NCBI GenBank assembly: GCA_022494885.1
Contig: JAGVSM010002976.1
Span: forward strand, 186,001-250,000
From: Micrasema longulum
Lineage: Eukaryota > Arthropoda > Insecta > Trichoptera > Brachycentridae
Direction of reading: 5' to 3'
DNA length: 64,000 nt
The notes under the pieces are model-generated. The model was not told the DNA's origin and searched no databases. It saw only the letters and a list, made by a program, of their open reading frames with translations. Each line of letters starts with the position of its first letter. Within the stretch, counting starts at the first letter, position 1. Shown here in pieces: positions 21,241 through 33,319 of this stretch. Both the position numbers and the translations under genes were made by a program.

Positions 21241-22726
21241 TTCAGAAGTTGAAAGGCCATCATGATCATAAGAAAGGCAATGCTCCTTCTGGCCCGCAAA
21301 CTTTTGATACCAAGCATACCTAAAAGGAACTATGATAGGTAATGCAATGGGTAGTATCCTTACTCTCTCGTGTACGGGTAACGAAGAAACTTCTTCTGTA
21401 TTATCTTATCAGTGAGTAAGTGGCTTCTTCAGGCTCCAACACCACCGCACCACTCTCCAGATTGTTATGCACTAAAGTTGTTTCCAAAAGTTTGATGGTA
21501 TTTAACTCTGGGAATTGTTATGGGTGTAGATCATTTAAATATTTAAAAATAGTTGAAGGATTGAATGTGTAAATATGTCATATTGTTTTTATTAGAATGG
21601 AAAAAGAGGGAGATAATAAGACTTTAAATAAATGAAAGTATTATGTCAAAAACAAATCGTTTCGAATGATTTACTGGCGATTGAAACTCCACCGGTTACT
21701 TAATTAAATACAATGTAAATTAATGTGCCTCCGAAATAATTGGATTGAATTAATGAAATCATCAATTCAAATTATTACTCTACCCACTTCTTCACGATGC
21801 GGTGTAAATTTGATAAGTTAAAGTAACTAGGGAACGAATTGTAACTAATCACAAATCATCATTGAGTGATGTGGAAATGGATGAAAAAAATTCTAAGACA
21901 TTACCTTTTCAGGTATGTTTGTATTATGATTGCGTGAGGCGAAGTATTCTCCAATGAAACATCTTCCTCACAAATACCTCATTAATTTTACTCTCGAATA
22001 TAAAACCTTCGTAAATAAAACACATGGTCATTTCATTATTTTTCAGAATTGAACGCAATCAAATTTGGTATTTTTTAATCGCTGTAATCTAAAAAAATAA
22101 TTCCGATATAATACTATGATCGAATAAATAATAGATACCAATTACTATACATTTTTCAACAGAGATAATGCTATCAAATACAATAAACAATTCTATTATT
22201 AATTTTTATATTCACTTTCAGGGACTACATTAACTTAATTGCAATGAAATAAGCTCTATTGACTTTTTTTTGCTTTTCAATACCAAAGTAAAAGAATGGT
22301 TTTTATTAAAGGCAGAATAATTTATTAGGTCATCTATGGCTAATGGCTAACCATTTTGTGTTCGTATCTCATTATTGCTTGTTTAGATTCGTTTATTTTT
22401 ATATTTTTCCATTTGTATTTTTATATTTCCAATCTTTTGTGTACAATCCAACGAAGTGCATATTATGTACTTCTAGATTTCGATCTTTCAGCATAAAGAT
22501 ACCAAGGCTACCAGATTACAAAAAGGTTCCTTGGTCAGCTTTTGTAGATCAGCAACGATCAATTTTTCCTTGCATTTGTTTATGTTGTATATTCCGCCAT
22601 TTGTTTATGTTGTATAGTTTATAACTTGGCAGATTATAAATATACGTATGCATTTTTATTTTACCTACTTTTCTATTTTAAACAAATATGTTAGTGAAAT
22701 AAACCTTTTAAATACTGTAATCTATA
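21241..22726. other. No recognisable feature
   Basis: AT-rich. A plus-strand frame at 22343-22624 is hydrophobic and phenylalanine-rich, as expected of random AT-rich DNA, and is not called. Confidence 0.5.
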
Positions 22727-22830
22727 CAGGGGTGGCCAAAGGGTCGATCACTGTCGACCGGTCTGTCTGAAGCGATTAATTTATGTAATTTGCTTTGTGA
22801 AAGAAAAACCATGTTTGCGACAACTTTTTT
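22727..22830 (+). mobile_element. Possible hAT-type transposon end
   Basis: It begins caggggtggccaaa, the kind of terminus common in hAT elements, followed by 'gggtcgatcactgtcgaccg'. The opposite end (ttggccacccctg) is not found nearby, so only one end may remain. Confidence 0.35.
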
Positions 22831-22919
22831 TAGATCCACTTTCTTATGCAAATTTACACTTCTACAATGAATACAATCAAAACAACATTTCTTCCGTTTT
22901 GATGACCATTTGGCAGGGT

Positions 22920-23045
22920 ATTTGATAATATTTTTTGTTTATTTCTCACAAAAATGTCCGCCTTAAAACAGGTTGAACCTAGTTAGGCAGACTACACATA
23001 ATCCAGATAAATCTATTACCTTAAACATAAAGTAGATAAAGATAT
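22920..23045 (+). mobile_element. LINE 3' UTR fragment (same as 53.2 kb)
   Basis: 'cttaaaacaggttgaaccta', 'aatccagataaatctattac' and 'agtagataaag' recur in order at 53190-53283, where they lie between a LINE C-terminus and its microsatellite tail. No coding part survives here. Confidence 0.55.
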
Positions 23046-23248
23046 ATGATTAATTATAAAGCAAATTTTGATAAGCTTGCAGAAAATATGCAACGTTATA
23101 TTTTCAGCGCGCCCTCTGATACTACATAAATAGATAATATTTACGAAATGTAAAGCTAATAATAAGTATATTGCTTGCGTTAGCAAAACTAAAAAAAAGA
23201 ACATTTTGATTGAACATACCTACCACTTATTTGTGTGAAGTTATCATT

Positions 23249-23627
23249 AATTGAACGCAGTTATGCAAAAAGCAGCCAGTCCACAATTTTGAAAAAATGA
23301 GATTTTGGTTTTATCGGGTGCAGCAAGGTCAATTCTATGTTCTGCTAAAAACAGCCAGGCCGCTTTCATACAAAAAACTGTAATAATAACATTCTGAAAA
23401 TAGTGTCTTACGCTACTTTAAAAATCATTAAAATTGGTTAAATACATTATAAGATTCTTGTTTGTATTATTCAAAAAACTGATGAGTTTATTGGTTTTTT
23501 ATTTTTCAAAGTCAAAAAACGTTTCAACTGTTGTAGAAATTTGATTATTCACTCTTTTCACAAAAGATATATATTCTCAGTTTCACTTTTCTATGGCTGG
23601 CTGCTTTCTGCATATCTAAGTTCAATT
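23249..23627. mobile_element. TIR element (AGTTATGCAGAA ends), copy 2
   Basis: It matches copy 1 at 19.7 kb: 'cagccagtccacaattttga', 'gcaaggtcaattctatgttc', 'aggccgctttcatacaaaaa' and 'gctggctgctttctgcat'. The terminal repeats are more diverged than in copy 1, and one extra T shifts the reading frame shared with copy 1. Confidence 0.75.
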
Positions 23628-24642
23628 GCTGTTATTAAAACAACTTGATGTTGAATTGGTTTATTTTCAATTTACACTTATTTTTGGCTTTAAATGAGTT
23701 ACTTTAGTAAACTGAAGTAAAACTGTAAAATTGTAAAACTTACGTCAATTGTAAAATTGTACGAAGCATTGTTTACAAATCAAAACACGTACATTCAACA
23801 GACTATTCTTTAATGTTACATTTTTTGACAACCCTGTTTTATGTGAACTGTGCAATGTCTGGAACGAGCCGTCCGCTTCAATGGACCATTCACAAAGATA
23901 CCCCCTCCCCTGCCCACCTCCTCAATAAGCTATCGATGAAGGTACAGATCGATTATCTAGTGCTGGCACGTTTACAAAACTCACACAAACGCATTTAAAT
24001 CTACAGGAACTCTAAAAACCTTAATATTATATTTTAGTCAAATGTCCTGTGTTTAAAAAAACTCTTTTGGATTAAAGGGTTGTGTACATGAAAAGATAAT
24101 CAATCAGTTGAAAAAATGTCATTTATTCTTTTTTTAAACAAGTGCATTTTTCATCTAATTAAAATGCATACTACAAGTTTAATTGGAGAATATATAGAAA
24201 TACACACTTATTAATAAATAATAAATCCCATACTCAAAACAATCCACATAATTTCGCATTACAGAGACAAATCGACAATTGAAAAAAATACGTTTATTCG
24301 AATTCAAAGTCTCTAGTTCTTGAAAGGACTATAGTTAGTGAAAAGCAACGTTTTAAAAAATGACTTGAAAAAATCCAAATTCAGTATTTTACGCTCGTTA
24401 AAAATGCGCCACAGAACACACATATTTCAAGTAATTAAGATAAACGTTAAAACAATATATATAAATTTGTTATTTAAACATTTTTTTATACATGATAAGG
24501 TTAAATGAGAAAGTACATTAAAAACATATTTTTTATTTTTTATTATAAAGAATCCCAGCGAAATTCAGGTGAACGCAGGAGCATTCTGTGTATATTTTAT
24601 TACTATGTCATTAGCAAAAAACAAATCAATAGTTGTCTTTGT
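23628..24642. other. No recognisable feature
   Basis: AT-rich DNA. The frame at 23813-23998 has no recognisable motif. Confidence 0.5.
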
Positions 24643-24658
24643 CGCGCTTATAAGCGCG
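24643..24658. repeat. Perfect 16-bp palindrome
   Basis: cgcgcttataagcgcg is identical to its reverse complement. It is unusual in such AT-rich surroundings, but no function can be assigned. Confidence 0.5.
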
Positions 24659-24777
24659 TCTGAGCACGGGAGAGACCAAAATTATGTTCACTATGCGTAT
24701 GTCATGCGGTGTCATACCATGCGCTTATTCACAGATACTACAAAAGCGCAATGTTTTTTTTTTGTTTAAGAAAAACA

Positions 24778-24925
24778 AATATTTGCGTTCTTATGATTTA
24801 CTCAAATATTTCATTTAGAGGGCCATTTTCAACGAGTTGTAAACAACTCATTATTTAAAAAATTGGAATCAAGTTGGAGTAGAGTGGGATTCGAACTACG
24901 GACCTTTGGGCCTTGAGTTCGAGAT
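24778..24925 (-). mobile_element. SINE3, 5'-truncated copy
   Basis: The tail 'atttgcgttcttatgattta', body 'ttcaacgagttgtaaacaac' and B box (ggattcgaactacgg, about 24888) are present. The outer part of the tRNA-like head stops near 24925. Confidence 0.75.
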
Positions 24926-25297
24926 GTGCATATGTATTGTTCGCGCCAGCTCTTCCTAACAGACCAGTAGTATGTTATGCTATATAGTATAGCATCGGTA
25001 TCGAGAATCGAGACCCAGTTCGGTTTCATGTAGGCGAAGCGTGGGAGTTGATGCCGTATATGGACTGGTAAATACATTTTGAATACAATGGAATAAATTT
25101 TTATGCCAATTTTGCCACGCCAATCAAATATGAAAATATTGTAAAATGACGACGGAATTTTAAACGCTTTTATTTATCTCTTAAAGACTGTGGTAACTAA
25201 TTAGCAAAGGAATTCTTTTGCTTGCGAAAATTCTGCTAAGAAATAAGCAATGAAAAACTAAATAAATAAAACGCTTTAGTATAGTAAATAAAGCAAT

Positions 25298-25507
25298 AGA
25301 ACATAGTAAAGCCGGCTTAGCCTCTATTTTGTGGCTTGTCAGCAGGTGGGATAGAGGGGATATGGAAGGAGGTAGTGAAAAATATACCACAACACCCAGA
25401 CCAATTGAGAAAAAAATCCTTCTTGAATTTTTTTCTTGCAACTGGCGGGAACCCGCGACGCCAGTTTCACAGTAGGCCGTCTTACCAACTGCGCCACGGC
25501 GCCTGTC
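25298..25507 (-). mobile_element. SINE4, distinct tRNA-derived element
   Basis: On the minus strand it starts 'aggcgccgtggcgcagttgg', giving a perfect A-box consensus TGGCGCAGTTGG. It continues 'taagacggcctactgtgaaa' and 'gcgggttcccgcc' as a B-box-like segment. The body includes 'gggtgttgtggtatattttt'. No other copy was found in the window. The head belongs to a different tRNA type from SINE1-3. Confidence 0.65.
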
Positions 25508-25574
25508 AATAGACATGGTTAAACATAATAAAAGTAAAGCACGGTAAATATGATCGATAAGATTTAGAAAGGGG

Positions 25575-25770
25575 GAGTAAGATGGTTTGGTCATATAAAA
25601 CGAATGGATGACAAAAGAATGGTAAAAATATATATATTATATATGTCGAGAAATTATACTAACGTAGAACGAGGATGACCAAGAAAGACGCGTTCTGATC
25701 AGATAAACGGAAATTTAAGTCGGATCATGTCAAAACAGACAGCAGATACAACCTATGTGCATGTATGACA
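25575..25770 (+). mobile_element. RTE-type LINE fragment
   Basis: In frame: KGGVRWFGHIKRMDDKRM, then, after a short AT insertion, PRKTRSDQI. These match the RTE block LRWFGHVERM...GRPRKTWxDQ seen intact at 56.6 kb. A stop interrupts the second block. It is a short dead fragment. Confidence 0.65.
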
Positions 25771-26179
25771 ATATATATTTATGGAAGAAACCCGGAATAT
25801 ATTTATTATTATTATTTATATATTTATTTCATATAAACAAATATGTACATAAATTTACAAAATAATTTGGTATTATGTTATGGCGAGAATAGGTCAAGCA
25901 GACGAAGTTGTGTGGTATACCAAAATATTTGAACGGATCTATCGGTTTATATATGGACAAAGGCAATGCTTGTTATAAGGAGCCGATATGTAAATAGTAA
26001 ATTCGCGTTTGTATAAAAGTTTAAATCTAAATAAACGTAGAATAATTAATACTATAATTGATTACTAATTTTTAAAATACGTACTCACGTACTGGCATAT
26101 TGTTATTAATTATAATTATAAAATATAATTTATATTGTCATTAATAAAAGAGATTATTATTATTAAAAAGAACAGTAGA
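25771..26179. other. No recognisable feature
   Basis: AT-rich spacer with an (ATT)n-like stretch near 25800. Confidence 0.4.
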
Positions 26180-26345
26180 AAAGTCCACAGAAGATTTGAA
26201 GGAATATAGATGTTTAAATATAGGAAGAATGGTGAATGTTACACAGTGTGTAAAGTGGCCACATAAACCCGCCAATGACAGGTCATAAGGCCTGTGGATG
26301 CCTAGACTTCTATATTCCGAGCTCTAAAAAGTTATTTATCTTTGT
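26180..26345 (+). mobile_element. MITE family 3 fragment
   Basis: 'ggtgaatgttacacagtgtg', 'gtggccacataaacccgcca', 'atgacaggtcataa' and 'tgcctagacttctatattc' follow each other as in the family's inner region. Confidence 0.6.
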
Positions 26346-27204
26346 TGTAACATGTTAATAATATCAATGGGTTTAAAAATAAAAAAAATGTTTATTAATA
26401 ACTTTTGATTTTCACAATTCTTCAGTTCAGTTTAGTGCTAAATATCGGCGTTTATTATACAATATAAGGTTCTGTTTGGAAAACAGTGAAATCGTATCTA
26501 ATACAATTGAGTAAACTTAAATTAAGCAAACATATAAGACATTGTTGATCTTCAATAGTAAATACCTGTTTCTGTGGTAGGCAGCATTGACTTATTTTCA
26601 TAAAATATATCATATTTAGACTTAGTTATGTCTTGAGACGATTTAAATATGGAAATCTTATAAAAAATTAAATAGCATTTACAAATATCAAAATTTTATA
26701 AAAATCTTACCACTTGTAATCAAACAATCCTCCTTAAATATTTCATAGTTTTTTCGACTAGCCTTTTTGGGGCTTATTAGATTTTGTCATTTATCACATC
26801 TTGCGTTTTACAAAGAATTAATAAAAAAACATTTATTTATGTATTTTTTTAAATTTCTAATTTATTGTCGATTTTTTTTGTATAACGTACCAAAAGAAGA
26901 CCCTGAATTCGAATAATACCCAGTGGGCAGAAATATGGTCGTTAAGTTATTATGCGATAAAAGCGAAAGTGAAATATCTTCACATAAAGTCGGATTGTGG
27001 GTTCAAATATGACAGGTTATTTCAGATTTTCAATTAGGTACGTCTCAGGTAGAGCTATTAGAGAAACGCTTAGCTTTACCACCCGAGGGGACTGATATTA
27101 ATATTGCAATCAATTAACTTGTTAGGGGACAAATGTTCCTATTATCTATTCGCCTACTTCAGGTGATATTTAATTTTATCTTATATATATAATTAATAAT
27201 ATTT
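26346..27204. other. No recognisable feature
   Basis: AT-rich sequence with no supported gene or repeat. Confidence 0.45.
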
Positions 27205-28113
27205 ATCAATACAGGAAATCCGTAAAAAATCTAGGAGTACTAATGGATGAATATCTATGCGGGCGAGCTCATACTAATGAATTAAGCCGCAAAATATATT
27301 TCAGTCTACACTCACTTAGAAGGTTGCAAAAATTCTTACCCTTCAATACTAAATGCACTCTTGTACAAGCATTACTACTACCCATTCTAGATTACGCTGA
27401 TGTTTCCATGACTGATTTAAGCTGCGAGCAACTTGATAAACTTGAACGACTTCAGAATATATGCATAAGGTACATTTTTGATCCTAGGAAATATGACCAC
27501 ATTTCTGATTATCGTAGGCGATTGAAATGGCTTAAAATTAGACCGCGGAGAGACTATCACTCCCTCTCACTTCTGTTCAATGTACTTCATAATCCTAACG
27601 CTCCTATATACCCGCGTGTAAAATTTCAAGGCTTATTAGTTCATGGTTTACCTCTTCGTTTCAATTCTCAAGGCACTCTCTTAATACCCATCCACAATTC
27701 CTCTTTCTTCTCTAACACATAAAGTGTCCATGCGGCTCAACTGTGGAATCATCTCTCATCAACCATCAAAGATGTTACTACATTATCTCTGTTTATATCA
27801 CATAAAAAAACGTCTCCTTTCTCTTCCTTAATCCCTCCTCCTTTCCTCTTTTCTCTTTTTTTATTTTTCCCATTGAGTAATAGTTTTGATTTAAGGTCAT
27901 TTATAAACAAATACGTTTATTTATATTTTAAATATGTATATATATATATATTTAGCTTTTTAATCTTTAGTTTCTTTGAAAATGTTGTTCGGTAACTTGA
28001 ATTATAAAAACAAAACTATTATTTTATTAGTTGGTTGGAAGAAATCGCCATTTGGCAATAAGCCCGCCAATGTACAAATAACATTATGTACAAAAAGTTA
28101 AATAAATAAATAA
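27205..28113 (+). mobile_element. 5'-truncated LINE: RT C-terminal region, 3' UTR and tail
   Basis: The frame begins with VKNLGVLMDEYL (about 27219-27254) and stays open to 27722 (159 codons from the first ATG). It includes LPFNTKCTLVQALLLPILDY, DKLERLQNICIRYIF, RLKWLKIRPRRDYHSLSLLF and VLHNPNAPIYPRV, a layout typical of a CR1/Jockey-type reverse-transcriptase C-terminus. The relict SVHAAQLWNHLSSTIKD lies in another frame just after the stop. The 3' UTR contains 'gaaatcgccatttggcaata' and ends in (AAAT)n at 28099-28113. It is the second-longest open coding remnant here. Confidence 0.85.
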
Positions 28114-28117
28114 TTGT

Positions 28118-28166
28118 GAATAGGGCACTGCATTGACACACCAAATGCAGCGTATCTCGATCATCG
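28118..28166 (-). mobile_element. SINE1 fragment
   Basis: Only 'agggcactgcattgacacac' and 'gcagcgtatctcgatcat' of the family survive. It is bounded on the left by a LINE tail and on the right by another LINE. Confidence 0.65.
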
Positions 28167-29060
28167 TTTTTTATTTTTATTTAAAATATTAAATTCAATA
28201 TTTTAATGTTTCCGGGCTACCCGACTAAATAAACTCTTCTATGTAAATGTATCTACAACAAACTACACACGAATTCATGCGTTTGCAAATGAATACGCAA
28301 ATGATAACACTTTAACACTTTTAAATTAAAAGGCAGTGTATCAATTTACTATCTTCAAAAATTTAAATACCTAAATAATAGTATGTTGATTTCAATTGTT
28401 TTTTTTTGCACCACAACAAACATGCCAAGAGGCCCAATTACAGTGGTGAATTAGTTCACAAAACACCCAGGCTTGAGAAAAATCACATTGTATTTTTTTT
28501 GTTCTCTCCGGGAATCGAACCCGGAACCTTCCGTTCGCGAATCAAGCGTCTTGACCACTACACTACGGAGGACGCCGGAGGCGTTTACTATTTATTGACT
28601 TATATCTGTATTCTAAATTATTATTTTTCTAACTTCTTATAATTTTAAGATTTTCTTAATATAATTTATACGAAAAAATGCACTTCTGTTCTCTCCACTG
28701 CAATAGATGTAGGTACGTATTATTATGTAAACACATATTTTTAAAAATAATATGTAAAAATGATTTTAAATAAAATAAAATCTTACTCTTCTTAATTCAT
28801 TTTTATTTTTGCTACTTTTGTGAAAAATACATGTCTTTCTTTATATTTAAAAATGAACTTCTGTTCTCTCCACTGCAATATATGTATAGTATACCCTTAT
28901 ATTTAATACTAATACGTAAGTATTTTATTACTTCATATTTTTTAAAACCAGTATTATTTCTTGCTAATTTTGTGTAAAATAGATGTCTGTCTTTAAATTT
29001 ATGTATGTATTTAAAACAAAAGGCGTTCAGGGCGTCTAAATAAAAAAAAAATTAAAAAAA
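28167..29060 (+). mobile_element. LINE 3' end, copy C, split by a SINE2
   Basis: It shares long blocks with 10335-10918: 'tttatttaaaatattaaatt', 'ataaactcttctat', 'aaaggcagtgtatcaattta' and 'cttctgttctctccactgca'. The coding part is decayed. A SINE2 at 28404-28576 interrupts the 3' UTR. Near 28.86 kb the 'cttctgttctctccactgca' block is repeated, so the UTR also holds a partial duplication. Confidence 0.75.
28404..28576 (-). mobile_element. SINE2 inserted in a LINE
   Basis: The tRNA-like head on the minus strand has GGTTCGATTCCCGG (about 28507-28520) and TAGTGTAGTGGT near 28555-28566. The body 'caagcctgggtg' and 'ggcctcttggcatg' follows. It lies within LINE copy C, so it is younger than that LINE. 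Confidence 0.85.
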
Positions 29061-29147
29061 ACTTTTACTTGAATGTTTTACAATAATTACCAACTAGGCA
29101 GAGAACAATGAATGGTGAAATATTTATTAAAAGGTAGACGCCATACG

Positions 29148-29275
29148 CCAATATTTCATTGACCCTCGACTGGTAATTGAAGTGTAAGACTGATCACATG
29201 ACTTACACGTGACAATGACAAATGACCGAGATACCCTATGCACCACCGAGTGCGGTTATGGAAATGATAAATGGC
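29148..29275 (+). mobile_element. SINE1, degenerate 5'-truncated copy
   Basis: 'tttcattgaccctcgactgg', 'gaagtgtaagactgatcaca' and 'ccctatgcaccaccgagtgc' are recognisable SINE1 body blocks. Confidence 0.6.
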
Positions 29276-32099
29276 AATGACATTTAAAATGTTTTACAAC
29301 TAATTAATATACGAGTACATCCATGGCTGTTCAATACATTTTTAGATGTCTAGGGAGAGTACGAAGTACCAACCTAGAACCCTTGTTCTTGCTTCGGGAA
29401 TTTTTCGTAACAATAATAATACAACATTATGGAATTCACAACTGAGAGCTGCCCTAACTGATTTACGTCCATTGATCTTGGAGAAAAAATCTCGAATTAT
29501 TATAAAGTTGAGATTTTTTTTAAACTGTACAGTATGTTTATGATATGTCGATAAATACTGTCTAAATTTACCTAAATGTACAGTAAAAATGATTGGTTTA
29601 CGTATTACATAAGAGGAAATAAAGAAAAGCTTTGTTGTGGTTTGACGAAAAGTAAAAATATATTTTTACAGCCGCTCATAAATTATAAACTCACGTAACG
29701 TCGATGCGGTAGGTAATTTTATAATGCTTAACCAAACATGTTAAATGAACACATTTGAAGAAAAATATTATTGCTAAAAGTTCTTTGGGTATTCTAGATT
29801 ATATATTTAAAGTGCAATAATATGCAGAATTAAAATACATCGATTTAAAGATTACCCCACTCATTTGAAAAGTTAGGTGTGTGGTCAAGAATTTTTCGAA
29901 ACTTGATTGGTTAATTTCATCAAATCAATGTTTTAAAGAGCTTTCAAAACATATTCAAAGTAATTTGTCGCATGAACAACTATCCACAGTGAAAATCCAG
30001 GAGTTGCGCTGTGTTGTCCCGTTGTTCGAAGGTGCATGGGCTGTTTGTTGCTTATTGGCTCATGGCCTATTTCGTAATGGCACTTTATATATAAACAAAT
30101 CCATCATCAAATATACTACGGCTGAATGAACGTCCTCCAGTAGAGACTATAATAAACCAAACAAGCTAAAGCTAAATCTTACTCAATCAAACGACTGAGA
30201 GGCTCTCAAGACCATATCCTACGGACAAGATCCCGTTATTAATTAAATAAAAGAATTACGCAATTAGAAACTAAAAATACGTTAGATTAATCCTTGTTTT
30301 TTAATGGATGAAACTGTGAAATTCGATTAAGAAGAAATATTTAAGTTATCTTAACAAAGAATTGTTACTAGTTCAAGGTGATACATTCTTTGTATTGAGC
30401 ACAAAATTGCCGTAACAAAAAAGAAGACCTCGAGTTTTACGAAAGAAATTAAATACGATCACAGAATGCATATCAAATTTATAATTGATTGGATTTTGCT
30501 CTAATTTAATAATTGAATCTTGTAATAAATTTATATGCCACTTTTAGAGTTATAACAGGACATGAGTCAGTAGGCTTTCGATTTCTTGAAGCAAAAACTG
30601 GAATCATTATGCGATGAACGATTACACAAAGAGTTATCGAAGGTCTGTGCCCTCGCAGACATGCAAGAATGGACACAGACTTGACTGAATCCTCTTTAAA
30701 AAGCCGATCACCTATTTCCTGTCTCGTAAAGTAATCTAAATACTGAAACGTCAAGTTTTCGGTGTAAAAAACGAGGCTACACATATTTTACTCTAAAACA
30801 GTACAGCGCTCGTTCAATAATATGAATGGTAAGCAATTAATATTATTGTATGTGGGTGATGACTGATGACACATATTTACAAGCTTACAAAATTTTGTAA
30901 CTATTATATCTAGATATGAATTGTGCGGTTGGACTTCAAAAACACCGCTAAAATGTTTAGAAATATACACATAAATATTGTTTTAACTAGGTATGTGCAA
31001 ATGCTGACAAAGCCGATACTGGTTTTGACCGCCAATAATAAATATATATACTTTACAGTTGAAGAACGTGTTCATTGATGCGATTTTTGAAAGAAGTTAG
31101 TTTTTTAAAACATTTTTGGAGGTGGATAAATACAACAAATTAGTATGGAACTAATTTAAGTCCTTGAACTCCAACGCAAACGATTGCGTATTAAAAGTAA
31201 ACCCACGCATTTGAGTCCCGTTCGCCTTTCATTTTATAAATAACTGCAAACGAGATTATTGTTATCTTGGCATCTAAAAATGAATGCTTTGAATCGAACG
31301 CAGACTCACAACAAAGAAAATGAAGAATTTTAGAGGCAGGCTGTAAACACATTAAAGATTGGCATTAGGGCTTTCGCAGTGCACCTGCGGAGATAACCAC
31401 TTCTGTATTAATATTTATGTAACAGACGCAAGCAGCTTGATGTCAGTAGAGACGGAGTATTAAAATTGAATGCAGCCACACACAAAGCTGGTCAAAAAGA
31501 AATAAACCTTACGGAAATGTACGTTTATCAATCGACAAATTAGCATGAAGATCGAAGGATACGATTATGCAATCACTCGCTCGTCAACTAGAGTAACATT
31601 TAACCCTCTCTATGGAGAATAAGAAGTATTATTACATCCTCTTTCGAATGGAAGGCGATGACGGCTAGAATTATTTAATTTCGAAGATACAGATCTTTAT
31701 TGTGTTGTTACTGAAAGGGATTAAAATATAAATTCGGCTAACAGTTAAATTATCAGTCAATCAGTTCCAAGAAGAAACGCTGCCAATATTCTACCGCGCA
31801 ATCTAGCACATAAAAAACGAATGAAACATCAGACTTATTTTATTATTTTGTCCACGGGAATAAAAATAGATTTCCGTTAGGTCTTTAACCTATACGAAAG
31901 AACAGATTTGCATCAGAAACAGGTGATTAAAAATATCGTGATATCCGATCAAGCAGTCTCGATATAAAAGAGTTTAAGGAATCCAGTATTCTGTTCATCT
32001 TTTGTAATGTCAATCATTTTACAACTGCATTTGAGATCTTCGCTTACGAAATGGCAAGATCCGTAGTCTGAAATGTATTTCATAATAATGCATTAGACT
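29276..32099. other. No recognisable feature (2.8 kb)
   Basis: This is the longest stretch without a recognisable repeat. Base composition is less AT-extreme after about 31.2 kb, and no frame exceeds about 92 codons. It may hold ancient elements or unique intronic or intergenic DNA. Confidence 0.45.
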
Positions 32100-32400
32100 G
32101 TGCAGAGGGGCCAACGGGAGCCTCAGACCCCCGGTATAATGCAAGTATGATATAGCTAGGTATATAAAGATGGGGCAGACAAAGTAATCGGTCTAGATAA
32201 GATGCTAGGAAGATTGAGTGAAGTTTGTCGTGACCGACGATGTACAGAGAGAGTGCTATAGGCCATGGAGTTTTGTAACGTGTGAGTGGAAATCGTGTGC
32301 AAGACAGGAGGGCAGAACTTTGATTGTGAAGTGAACCGTGGGCGTAGGTGGAATATTGTGTGAATCGAGAAATATAAACAAGGGTGTTATGTTTTTGCTA
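32100..32400 (+). promoter_or_regulatory. GC-richer segment with a TATA-like box, possible promoter or LTR remnant
   Basis: 'ccaacgggagcctcagaccc' is followed by 'gctaggtatataaagatggg' (TATATAA near 32161-32167). About 200 bases of G-rich sequence lacking a long frame follow. It could be the promoter end of a decayed retroelement or a host promoter. Nothing downstream decides between these. Confidence 0.25.
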
Positions 32401-32703
32401 TCTTTAAACGGTGGTCTAGGTATTCAATTGAACTACATTACACTTCTAAATAAACGAGATACATACATTTAGTAAGGTGATTGATTTTGAGATATTCTGT
32501 AGAATAGCAACAAGAAATAAGAAAGTTCAGTGTTTTTAAAATATTTTTTAACATTAAATCTTTAGTTACCATAATATACAATATGATAAATACAAAATAA
32601 AACAAAAGTAGACCAAAAAGAAATATAAAATACAATAACAATAAAAAATAACTCTAAAAGATAATAAAAACATGTATAAAAATAAAATAAATTCAACAAT
32701 GTT

Positions 32704-32936
32704 TGAGAATGTCCAAATGCTTGCAGACTGGCTGGATTTCCTCCTTAGGGAGTTATCCATATTAAAATTTATTTTAACAGAGGGGGAAAACATTATTGAG
32801 AAGGTAATATGGACGTGCGGAATATGGCCTGGCCACTTAAACCAGCTAATGACAGGTCATAACCCCTGTAAATGCTTAGACGTCCATATTCTCTTCTCAA
32901 TAATGTTTTTTCTCTCTGCTGAAATAAATTTAAATA
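32704..32936. mobile_element. MITE family 3, most complete copy
   Basis: The left part is 'atgtccaaatgcttgcagac' and 'ggctggatttcctccttagg', followed by an inner inverted pair: 32762-32820 ('aaatttattttaacag', 'gaaaacattattgagaaggt', 'aatatggacgt') facing 32879-32936 (its complement). Between the arms lie 'ggccacttaaaccagc' and 'taatgacaggtcataa'. The right outer terminus corresponding to the left one is missing. Confidence 0.7.
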
Positions 32937-33029
32937 AAATAAATTAATTAATAAAAAAATAAATAAAATAGTTAGAAAAACACAAACCGTTAAAAGATTA
33001 TAAAGGATTATGGTGTCTATTAATTACAA

Positions 33030-33260
33030 TAATTAAATTTATGTATTTTTATTTATTCAGTTGCATTTTTCAAATATTCATTTATAGTATAGAAACATTT
33101 ATTTATTAGAAATACTTTTAACACTCCTGAAAATTTGTTGATACAATTTATTTCCTTCTTTTTTTGGTAAGCCTATTATAAATTTTTACCGACATGCATA
33201 TGGGCCCTCTTTGTATAAATGATTGTTTCGCCAATGTAATTTTCACCAATGGACTGTCAA
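33030..33260 (-). mobile_element. LINE C-terminal fragment
   Basis: On the minus strand, GPYACR then KFIIGLPKK and, after a frameshift, VLKVFLINKCFYTINEYL resemble the closing block of a LINE group that normally reads GP...K.YN.LPK...FK..LK..L....FYS..EY. A stop and a frameshift show that it is dead. Confidence 0.5.
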
Positions 33261-33319
33261 ACTAAGCCAAAATTAAAAATAAATACATTTTTATGTGCCG
33301 TATTATCGTCGATATGATT

